NCBI RefSeq assembly: GCF_032854445.1
Contig: NC_088300.1
Span: forward strand, 44,819,682-44,883,681
Source of the DNA: Liolophura sinensis
Taxonomy: Eukaryota; Mollusca; Polyplacophora; Chitonida; Chitonidae
Reading direction: 5' to 3'
DNA length: 64,000 bases
Part shown: positions 12,501-24,500 of the stretch, piece after piece
Layout: each line of letters begins with the position of its first letter
Position numbering within the stretch: the stretch's first letter is position 1
Made by a program: the position numbers and the translations under genes
Notes under the pieces: generated by a model
What the model saw: only the letters and a program-made list of their open reading frames with translations
Database searches by the model: none
Told to the model about the DNA's origin: nothing

Positions 12501-15500
12501 GCATGTGAGAAGACAGAATCTGGTTTCTTTCACAGTTTTCATTTTAAGTGCAGTCCCGTTTTTAGTCAGTAATAACGCAATAAGGGTCGCTGTGATGGTA
12601 ATCTCCATGTATAAAGTTATACTAATAATTGGCTCAGTTTGAGAATCTTTAATATTACAGATGGTCAGTTTATATTCTTTAATTGCTGGGTGCTTTGTAT
12701 GTTAGAAAAATTGAACTCATTTGTCAGCTCAGTGTCAGTACGCTATACTTGGTCTAAGGGGGTGTCACGTCTGGTATCTTCAGCGTGATGCTTTTGTTAG
12801 ACAGCAATATATGTATCTAGCATCAAATCCCACTTGAATGAGAGCTCTTTCACTGATGTCAATATCCATCAATCTGTTTCTACCCCCATTGTCCTGAGTG
12901 CAGCATTAAGACTGAAACATTGTTCTTGTCAGTGCCCGTCACAAGCTGTCATCTGACCTGTCTGAGCTGGACACTCAGATACGTCTACAGGCTGGGGAGG
13001 AAGTGGTCACTGAGGGGGACACTAGTGCCCAGACTTACCTTAATGCTCCTATGGTACGTACATGTAATAGGGGAGTTTTGGGATCGAACTCTTGTGTTGC
13101 TAAAGGTAAAAATAGTCATATTGTGGCATGTGACTTGTCAAAAATGAAGAGTGTTTTTTGTTAACATTAATTTACCGATCAGGTCCCCAGTTTTCTCCCT
13201 TGATTGTCTAAGGCTAAATTACTTATTTTATGTTCAGTGATAAAAACTTCAAATTCGAAACTGGCCTGTTGTTTCTGTATGACAGGCTGAAAGTAAATAT
13301 ACATGTGCGACAATATCAAAGTCTCATTTCTCAATAAGTCTGGAGACACACGTACTGTAAACAAATGTTGAGACTGGGAGTAGAAAGCATGCCCTGTGAC
13401 TGGGTGGGTGTCAAGTCTGGTGTCTTCTGCATGTTGTTCCATTGAGGCAGCACTGTAAATACTTTGTCATTGGAATGATCCAAGGAGATACCTTAATAAA
13501 ATTTAACCAAAATATCTGAGAAAAAAATACTAGAAAGACTAGAAAAATTGTTTTGAATGTGAAGGAAGAGATTTCCAGATACAACCAACATGAGACAACA
13601 GTTATAAAAACAGATTATAAAAAGCGAAATAGATATATTTGAAATAAAGCTATCAAACATGTTGTATATCTGTAATATTTAACCTTAACCAGGGGTTTTC
13701 AAATACCTGTATATGTTTTTGTCTTGTGGAACAGTTTCATTTAAAGTAAAGCACAGTTAGTGGTATGTCACCATAACTCTGCTGTCTTAATTCTCTTGTG
13801 ACAGGACATTTTGGAGTTTGTGGACTCTGGCTGTAACAACTTCCTCAGCAACATCTGTCTGCTCATCGCCTCCTACAATGACATGTTCCTCAACAGACAG
13901 CAGGATGAGTGAGTTACCTACTTTAGCCTTTCCCCGTCATCTAACCATCTAACCAAAAGGGAGACAAATCTCACTCAAGAATTCACGATATCCAAACCCT
14001 GGAAATACTCCTCACAGCGCATGCATCTCTCTCTATCACTGTCACAGCTGGACAGTTTTGTATCTAAATGTTGAACAGTGCCAGTGTTGTTGTTGTCCCC
14101 ACAGAGAGTGATAAGAGGACTGTAAGGAGTATACTCCTGTCTCTGGATTTTGTGAATGGAATAATTAGTTATTTATTGCATGTAACTGGTTTCTAATAAC
14201 CGTCGCATTCGCATCTGGCAGGCTGGCGGAACAGTTCTGAAGGTATTTGTAGAGGGTTGGGATGCGGTAACTCAGGAGTTGTTGCGAGGTCAAAACCTTG
14301 CATTTTCATTCATTTGAAGATAGATATTCATGTACTTCTGTGTTAAAGTGCTTACAGGGCATGTGTAAAACTTTGTATTGAATTTATTTTTTTTATATAT
14401 TTGATTGGTGTATTATGCCATACTCAAGAATATTTCACTTATACGACGGCAGCCAGCATTATTGTGGGAGGAAACCAGGCAGAGCCTGTGGAAAACCCAC
14501 AACCTTCCACAGGTTGCTGACAGACCTTCCCTCTTACGGCCAGAGATGTATTGAGTTTAGAATAAGTGGGTGAAAAGTAGCTATAGACAGACTTAGTGAT
14601 AACATGCACTGACAACCATGTTACTCATCTGTTCAGGTATTTTGCCAGAAATATTATATTGGGAACTCTATTTAGATACATTTTACCAGTGTAAACCTAT
14701 TTCTTGTTTTCATTTAGAAGTTCAGAAATTAACCGTTAAATGGTTTTAGTCCTAAGAAATCACTGCTAAAAAAGCATACCTAAAGGACAGGTTTAGGTAA
14801 ATATGACAACTATTAATGGATGTGTTCCCTTTCCACCAGTGGCCACTGGTCTGACATCTTGTTCATACAGTATATGTAAGTGAGACATGGGTTGGCTTCT
14901 CACGGTGTATGACCCTCTCCTTAGCTTCACTCTGCAGGTGTGGGGAATCAGAGCAGGGGTTGAGGTGGTCACAGCCTACATGCAGTCACTTCATTGTGGT
15001 TGTTTATCATTATCATGCAATTTTCATGCGACCTAGAAACTCCTAAATTACATGTACAATATACTGTATTGCCAGGGAATTCTGAAAAAAAATATCAAAT
15101 TGTAGCGAAAGGAAATATTTTGTATTGTAAACTGGAAGATAAGCTCTTTTTTTGTCCTAGTGAGGGTTACATGTATCTCCATATGCAAAGGGAACTTGTT
15201 TACACGTGTATGTACAGCAAAATTATCTTTGATCGCAAGGCACAGAAGGGCTACAGCACAGTACTGACCAAAATAACCCCTGCACAGGTTCAAAACTTTG
15301 TGCTACAGTCCAGCAGCTGTGTGGTATTATATGGCTCACAACTGCACAGTACTCTCACATAATGATGTACTGCAGATTTGCAGTATTGCAAGTTGCATGT
15401 GCAGCTGCTGCAGAACTGGCCAGTTTTTGAACCTTTTTCAACCCTACCATTCTATTTTATGTCAAAGGCAATTGACCCGTTTAAGTATCTCTACACAATA

Positions 15501-18500
15501 TCTATATGTTGCCATGAAAGTTACACAAGGTGCATTTTGCGACTGCTTCATAAAATGGTTCCTTAAACCGAACCGAATGGTGGGATCACTCCTTTACTGT
15601 GTGTTATGTTGGTTAGCCAGTTACATCATCTTTCTATGTATATGGTCAGAACCATGGTATTTGTGCTGGCAATTTGTTTTCATTTTTATTTGCTGCTGCA
15701 ATTCATAACAGTGGAATATACCCTCAAATAATATTCAGCCTGCATGGAAGTGACACTGATGGTTGAAGTCTCAGTTGCGAGCATCTCCATTGTTTTAATT
15801 TTCTTACGTCAATTTTTGCTTTGTGGATCAAGTACATACGTGTACGTGTAAATTGAACAAAAAACAACTGTTTTTTTAAACACTTGTACGTTAGAAATGG
15901 CATTAAAGCCTATACATAGTTTTTTTTTAAAAAATGGTGCTCTCTTGTGTGGTCTTGCATGAATGTCTGTGGAGACTCGCTTGCCCTCCACTAATGTGAC
16001 ATACATTTATGCCACACATGGGAGAGTTTGCTGGTAACTCACCATAACTTGGTACAGCTACCTGCGGATGGTCGTGTGTTTCCCCCGGATTCTGCCCGGT
16101 TTCCACCCACCATAATGCTGGCCGCCGTCGTATAAGTGAAATATTCTTGAGTACGGCATAAAACACCAATCAAAAAAAAAAAATATCAAAACATCATACA
16201 TACACGTACACGTAGTTTCTTTACTTTCATTTACAGGTCGTTGTCTATAAATGGTTTGATTTTATTTGCTCTGGGGCAGGGTCTGTGCACAGCACTTATG
16301 GACACTGACTACTGTATGTTGTGCAAAAATTAAATTATCATTGTAAAAGAGATAATTAATAATCAAACATAATACAGTACTTCTGGAGGAAATTTGCATT
16401 TCTGAACAGATGCATGAAAGTGAGACTGTCGAAGTTAATATTCTAGTGAATCATTTTAAATTACATGCGCATTTCACAAGAGAGGTTGCCTTGGTTATTG
16501 ACATGTTACATGGTGACCATTATGTAAATGAAGGTGTAAAAATCAAAGGTTATGAATCTGCACTGGGCATGTACGTTTTTTGTTTGTGATGTAGAATGTT
16601 TACTGTGTAAGACATGTCATTTTGCACATCACTCCTACTTGTGTTAACATGCATATCGCCTTGTTTGCAAACTTCGTATACTTTTAAATATTATTGAGAA
16701 TGTCTGTCATTGCTTTTATAAAATTGTGTGTTTTTTTTTAATATTCCATTGTGCATGTGTATCTTTTTTTTCATACATGGATCATCAAGGAAGAGAATTA
16801 TGAAATACTGTCACTCTTCAACCTTTTCAACTACTAAAGAACTTTTTTCTGTGGAATTTATGAATATATTTATTATGAAAATGGCAAAAAACAACTAGTT
16901 TGTGTCACAAAGACGCAAGCTTCATAAAACTGTGTAAATTATTTCTCTACACTCCATAGTTATCTCAACCATTGTCTCAAAATATTAGTCGCAAAGGTGG
17001 TTGAAAAGGTGAAAAAATTAGAGTATATGTATATTTTAAGTCTATTTGAAGGGTTCCATTTTGATTGTGAAGTTAGCACTGTTCACATGAAATGTGTGTA
17101 TCTGTTTTGTAGTGAGGGCCTAGATGCCATAGCATTGAAGAAACTGGTGAACTTTGTAAACTGTTTGATGGAGCAGTACTTTGGATTTGTACAGAGGAGA
17201 GTTTTGCTGGAGGTTGGTTTACAATACTAAAAGCGCAGTAATACCAGCTGTCCATAGTAACTGAGAAAACAACGTAGTTTTGAAGACTATATAAATGGAA
17301 TGTCATTACATGCATATACGGTATGTATATGTCCATGTTTATTGATATAATTCTAGTTGATATCTAGAGTACAACACTGAACAAAAAAATACAAATGTAG
17401 TTTATGTACAGTGCCACTGATTTCTTCAAATCCACATTTCCAGCATATTTATGAACTACATGTATGTGAAGTGTGCTGTTTAAATTTCTTTTCTTGCAGA
17501 AAGAAACTGGAGACAACACAATTCTGGTGCGGGCATTGGATCGTTTTCACCGGCGTCTTCAAGCCATGAACAAGCTGATTCCCAACACAGACTTCTCCAG
17601 GTAAAGTCAATCATTACTGGTGCCATAACCAGGTAAAGTCAATCATTACTGGTGCCATAACCAGGTAAAGTCAATCATTACTGGTGCCATGACCAAGACA
17701 AGTCAATCATTACTGGTGCCATAACCAAGACTGCTTCTGTTTCTGGCATGAAATGAACATTGAAATCTTATTGTATAACGTTGACACCCATTTATCGACA
17801 TTGAGGTGATGAGACTACTCGCTGGAGTGCCAGCCAGAGTTAGGTACTCGCCGTGCTTCAGATGCCTGACAAACCTCGTGACTTGAAGCCATGGATGCTG
17901 GATTCCTCCATGCAACCTCATGTGCCTGACAAACCTCATGACTTGAAGCCATGGATGCTGGATTCCTCCATGCAACCTCATGTGCCTGACAAACCTCATG
18001 ACTTGAAGTCATGGATGCTGGATTCCTCCATGCAACCTCATGTGCCTGACAAACCTCATGACTTGAAGCCATGGATGCTGGATTCCTCCATGCAACCTCA
18101 TGTGCCTGACAAACCTCATGACTTGAAGCCATGGATGCTGGATTCCTCTGTGCAACCTCATGTGCCAAGGGCTGATCAGGCACAACAAAAAACAAAGCTG
18201 TGACTGACACCAATGATGTTGTACAATTTGACAGTACAGGCATTGATGTTGTATACACAGTGGCACTTTCCTGTTGACAGGGCAGGCACTGAGATTGTAT
18301 ATCCATGATTAATTGTCTGTTGACAGTACAGACATTGATGTTGTATAATAACACAGTGACCATTTCCTGTTAACAGGGCAGGCACTGAGATTGTATCCAA
18401 GGCTGCCAAAGACAGGACTGCCCATTACCTTCAGACTCTCAAACAGCACTTCTCAGGTAGGTATCCATCAGATAGTGCAGAAATAGTCGCTCAGGTAGGT

Positions 18501-21500
18501 ATCCGTCAGATAGTGCAGAAATAGTCGCTCAGGTAGGTATCTGTCAGATAGTGCAGAAATATCTGCTCAGGTAGGTATCCGTCAGATAATGCAGAAATAG
18601 TCGATCAGGTAGGTATCCATCAGATAGTGCAGAAATAATTGCTATATTGTTCACGCTTAAGTTTAACTTCAGCCCAAAATGACCCATTCATTACTTACTG
18701 AAATGATAAGTATGACAGCACCTTATAAAGCCGTATATCATGCCACATAAAGCATGGAATTTATCTTATCTTCTGGTATAATAAGGAAAGCAGGTTAAGC
18801 TGTCAGTGTGAGAGAACGGTAATTTCCAGTCTAGGGATACCTCAGCCTGACAGTCATGACAGTGGAAGCCTAAGACATGCCGGTTACAAATGGAACTGGA
18901 TGTAGTCTTCTAGCCTACATGTTGGTTAATCTTAATCAAACCAACTCATTGTGGTCCATGAAGTAAACTTTGTGGTGGAAGCAGCTAATTATCTTTGATT
19001 ATGTCGAACTTGTCTTTGATAGGCGTTTAAAAAAATTGGTGAGGTCATGAAACATGATCCATGATGCCCACCATGGAATTCAAATGTATGAGTGTACATT
19101 ATTCCTTGATAGAAGATCTGAAACAAAAAGTGATGTTGTTGTTGTTGTTACAGACTGCTTGACCGATGTGCGTCAGAATCTAGCAGCACCTCGTCTCCTG
19201 GGCAAAAATGAAGGTGGTGCTAACCTTACAGAGCTCCTCAACACCACAATGACCTCTATCCTCGATCAGATCAAGTCGGTGTTGGCAAACTTACAGGTCA
19301 GTTTTCCTCACCATCAATGGATTATTTCTGGTGGGCGGTGACAAGATACATATAATTGTACATATTCATGTACATGTATACAGGACCAGATCTGTTTTAG
19401 TACATGGATGAACAAAATTATCTGAGTCTTAGATAATTCTACACCTTTCATCTGTATATTAAATTTCCTGCGCCCGGCCTAATTACCATGATGTGACATA
19501 CTGACAACATAGATCACCTTGGTACTTGAAACTAGCCTAAGGTTACGACCTCTTTGAGGTCAAACATTATTTGTGGCATACTTTATTTCATACACCTTTT
19601 ATCTGGATTTTTTTTTTTTTTTTTTTGACTTTATTCTCTAAATTGTCAAGGTTTTGTTAAAGTAATCAACCTTGTTTGAGGCATATGTTATTTTGTACAT
19701 GTAATCCGTAGGTTATGTGTTCCCTTTCAGGCCTTCATATCCCCAGACATAACATTTGCGATGAAGCCCTATTTCCGTGGTCCATTCTGTACCCAGGATG
19801 TGAGGGAGGGCTTAGTTGTGGCTTATCTACATCATATCAACCAAGTCTGTCATGTGAGTCACCTGTCTTCATGTTATCATTGTCTTCTAATCTTTTATGA
19901 ATATTCGAAAACAATGGGAAATTTGACATTGATTAATTGGTAATCACATGTGTATGCTGTTCTCCCAAGGAGCTCATTAGATCAGAGATTATAGTAAGTC
20001 ACATTTAGTGCTAGATTTAAGAATACTTCCGCCCTATCCAGCTCCAGCTGATTCAACTGTGGCTTTAAGAATTAGGAACTTTGTCTGATGCCTATTATAA
20101 ACAAAGGTTGGTAGTTTACTTTAGTCACTCTGGTTTCCTTCCTCCATATAAAACTGTAACATCTTTGACTTCAGTTTTAAACACTAAATCAGCACACATG
20201 TAAGTGAGGTACATGTGCTGCATACATGTGTGTGAAGAATGATTGGCTTTCTGCAGACATGTGCATGAAGAATGATTGGCTTTTTGCATACATGTGCATG
20301 AAGAATGATTGGCTTCCTGCATACATGTGTGTGAAGAATGATTGGCTTTCTGCATACATATGGATGAAGAATAATTGGCTTTCTGCAAAACATGTGCATG
20401 AAGAATGATTGGCTTTCTGCAGACATGTGCATGAAGAATGATTGGCTTTCTGCAGACATGTGCATGAAGAATGATTGGCTTTTTGCATACATGTGCATGA
20501 AGAATGATTGGCTTTCTGCAAAACATGTGCATGAAGAATGATTGGCTTTCTGCATACGTGTGCATGAAGAATGATTGGCTTTCTGCATACATATGGATGA
20601 AGAATGATTGATAATGATGGCCGTCATTATATAAGTGAAATATTTCTGAGTACCCATAAAACACCAGTCAAATAAATAAATAAATATCTGATGAGAGTGT
20701 GTTGTGTGTACAGGATTTCTGTGAAGGAGTCAATGACAGAGTCTCCGTTCCTCCTGCCCTGCTTCTTATCCTCGCCAGACTCTGCCAGGATTTTGATAAC
20801 TCCACCATCTCGTATCTAGTGAGTCTTCATATATAAATGTACAGTTAGAAAAAAAGTTTAAAATTTATGCATGAATGGTTTCTTGAAGAGAATATCAAAA
20901 CAATCAAAACTTAATGCCTAAATTAAAGTTTTGTTTGATTTCATCTTATTTTTACTCCTTTGTTTTCTTGGAAAAGACACAAAACTCTGTTTATGTGTAT
21001 TCTTAAAGCATAACAATACATGTAGCCATTTTTACTGTAAATGAAATGAAGTATGTTTTAAGTGTTGTGTGTGACAATGTCATCATTTTGGGTTGTATCT
21101 GCGACAGATCACCCTGACAGAGGAACAGTTTATGCTAGCTGATAAGACACCCATGAGTTCTGTAACAGAACTCACCAATGAATCCAAGGCCACAGCCCAG
21201 AAGCTGCTTAATCATTATGTCAGGGTTCAGGGCCTGACTATATCACAGGTGGGTACATGTAAAAGGGTGTGTCACTTGTCAAACAATCAGGGATAGGGAT
21301 TTATGAAACTAGGTAGACCTCAGAGTAGAAATGTTTTTCCGACATAATACCACACCCAAGCACATGGCATTAATGGCATTGAGTGCAAAAGATCTGCTAT
21401 TAAGAACCCATTAAATGGGTTTGCAAAAATGTGTTCAATTTTGAAAAATGGTGTTATCTAAATTGGAGAACACAACATAGTTTGTGGCAATGTCACTGTC

Positions 21501-24500
21501 TAGGTTGTAGTGCCATGAAGTAAAAAAGTTTTTTGTAAGTGGATTTGTAATAGAAGGTTTATCATAATTAAAGGTGTGGGTACAGAGTCCACCGGGAATA
21601 AATTGTCGGTATCTGGTCTTAACCAAATTGCTCTGCCGCGTCCAGGGTACTCATTTAATACTGTTGTGTAAATGTCAGGAGGTTTGCCAGGTTTCACAGG
21701 TGGGTAGTGTGAGTTACCTTTGGCACCTTTTTCTTCAGATGTCATGAGCATCTGTGCATAGCGGTTTGGTTTAAATATTCCATTCGTACATGTAAGTTCT
21801 GCAAAATTTAATCATTTGCGTATTTGCCTTTAACCTAGATGCTAAGGAAAAGTGTGGAGACGCGTGACTGGCTAAACACAATAGAGCCACGGAATGTGCG
21901 AGCCGTGATGAAGCGAGTGGTGGAGGACATCACAGCCATTGACAGCCAGGTGGGTCAGCTGTACGAGGAGGGAGTGAGGAAGGAGAGGAGCAGTGACTCC
22001 AGCCGCAGGACTTTCAGCCACAGTGTGTCCACCCAAAGGAGGCCCCAGTACTTTACGCCTAGGTATAATGTCACTGATTCACGCCTACCATATACTCAAC
22101 AACCAGACAAGTGACACTATTACAGTATTTTCCAACCTAGCTAAGATAAACCCTAATGGTTTTTAGTTCTGATAAACCCTGATCACAACCCAGTATTATC
22201 TTAGTACTTCTCACCTAATGGTTTACGACCATATGTTGTAGACCCAAATCCTTTGTGTTCTAGACCCTTAAACCTCACTAACAAAAATGGTGTCATTATT
22301 TCTCACCAACGTGTAGGTATGATACACCCTTAAAATTCACAACCAGATATATCCTGAGTGTTTCACAAGACAAAATTTACAAGTGTATTTCTTACAAAAT
22401 GTAAACACAGGAGTCATGCTATGGCATATAATACATGAGTAGACATGTTTCCAGTGTGTACTGAAGGTTGTTCTATTGTTTGTCTGTTATCAGTGTTGAC
22501 AACAGCCTAATGAGTAACATACAGAAGCTATTCTCTGAGAAGATCGAGATCTTCAGTGCTGTAGAGTTCTCCAAGGTGTCCGTGCTGACTGGGATCATCA
22601 AGATCAGTCTGAAGGTAGGTTTATATGGTATTTGTTAACTTTTGGGACTGGTGTTTTAAGCTTTAAGACAGTGACAGAATTAGGTCTGGATGAAACTGAG
22701 CTCAGCATGAAGAGAAACAGTCTTATTGACATAGTACCGTAGGCAAATACGTCAGCTTGATGGTATAAAGCACCATGTTTGCAAAGTAGAAACGCAGTAG
22801 GCCACTCAGTTGGAGTTCAACTGAAGTTGAATTACAAGACTAGACTGTACATCACATGTTGGAAACTTTGTTGGCAACTTGCCAGAAGTGCTTTACCCTC
22901 AGCACTCCAGTTTCCTCCACCCATTGTACAATGCTTTACCCTCGGTACTCCAGTTTCCTTCACCCATTGTACAGTGTTTTACCCTCAGTACTCTGATTTC
23001 CTCCACCCATTGTACAGTGCTTTACCCTTGATACTCCAGTTTCCTCCACCCATTGTACAGTGTTTTACCATCGGTACTCCAGTTTCCTCCATCCATTGTG
23101 CATTGTTTTACCCTTTGTACTCCAGTTTCGTCCACCCATTGTACAGTGCTTTACCCTTTGTACTCCAGTTTCGTCCACCCATTGTACAGTGTTTTACCCT
23201 CGGTACTCCAGTTTCCTCCACCCATTGCATAGTGTTTTACCCTCGGTACTCCAGTTTCCTCCACTCATTGTACAGTGTTTTATCCTCGGTACTCCGGTTT
23301 CCCCCACCCATTGTACAGTGCTTTACCCTCGGTACTCCAGTTTCGTCCATCCATTGTACAGTGCTTTACCCTCGGTACTCCAGTTTCCTCCACCCATTGT
23401 ACAGTGTTTTACCCTCGGTACTCCAGTTTCCTCCACCCATTGTACAGTGTTTTACCCTCGGTACTCTAGTTTCCTCCACCCATTGTACAGTGTTTTACCC
23501 TCAGTACTCCAGTTTCCTCCACCCATTGTACAGTGTTTTACCCTTTGTACTCCAGTATACTCAGTTTCCTCCACCCATGGTACAGTGTTTTACCACTGTG
23601 TTTTTCAGTGAAATCATTTTAAGAAAGTTGTAATGTTATGAGCGTGCATTTTATATAAATCTGCAGACATTCATGGAGTGTGTGAGGCTGCGGACGTTTG
23701 GTCGCTATGGTTTACAGCAAGTACAAGTGGACACACATTACCTTCAGCTGTACCTGTGGAGGTTTGTCTCTGATGAGAAGTAAGTCATTCTTATCTTTCA
23801 AGTTTGATTTAGCTGAAGAGTGTATTGTCGGCCTTCTCTATAACAAAACTTTCACGGCTGACAGCATGAAGATTTTAACAATAGCAAACACTGCATTGAT
23901 GACAGTAGGATGAAAAGGGTCCATCTCAGTCTCCCCAATGCAGTCGCTGTGATTTCAAGTGCAGATTATCCTGGCTTCCTCTCTGGCTGTACATGGGAAG
24001 GTTTGCCAGTAGCCTGTGGATGGTCGTGGGTTGCCCCGGTTTACTTCTCCTAATAATGCTGGCTGCCGTCGTATAAGTGAAATATTCTTGAGTACAGCGT
24101 AAAAAAACAATGAAATAAATAAATGTACATGTACTGGTAAAGCTTATGGCTGATACTACATTGGATGTGCTGTCAAATTAATCCGTGAAAATAATGTTAC
24201 TAATCTAAACTGGCCGGTTACATGGAGTTTCTCTCCAAAACCATTACGTACATGTACTGGGTGGTCTTGAAAGCTTGTTGATGCAATAGAAGTGACCATT
24301 TTAAACAGTGCGTTGTGAAATAGAAAATGAAAGAATTAGCTTAAGCTGTCAACTTCATAGGTTCACATTTGAGGACTTACATGTAGGAAGCATGTACTAT
24401 GTATATTTTAACCCATGTGTACATGTACGTATAGACTTGAGACCATTTAAGCCTGGTGTGATGATCCTGTCTTTATGCTTACAGCCTTGTACAAGTGTTA

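Larger units (their letters stand above)
13909..17112 (+). other. VPS51 intron 8: two SINEs and unexplained sequence
   Basis: This 3.2-kb intron carries family A SINE copies in both orientations (14398-14560 minus, 16055-16185 plus) and the second copy of an 85-bp dispersed repeat (16897-16986). The open frames at 14994-15362 and 15298-15708 have no recognisable family or splice support. Confidence 0.7.

Noticed and set aside
14994-15708. Overlapping open frames of 122 and 136 codons
   Set aside because: They lie in VPS51 intron 8, overlap one another and show no family features or splice support.
17815-18363. 182-codon minus-strand frame and a 116-codon plus-strand frame
   Set aside because: Both come from the 60-bp array in VPS51 intron 10 and lie within an intron of a well-supported gene.
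20125-20664. Long open frames on the minus strand (up to 179 codons)
   Set aside because: Produced by the 33-bp array. Three overlapping frames give unrelated repeated peptides.
20212-23600. Arrays of short regular repeats resembling a CRISPR array
   Set aside because: The units are head-to-tail with no unique spacers, inside introns of an animal gene.
22779-23633. 284-codon forward open frame
   Set aside because: It is the 43-bp minisatellite of VPS51 intron 17. All three forward frames are open because the unit has no stop, and the peptide is a frame-rotating repeat.
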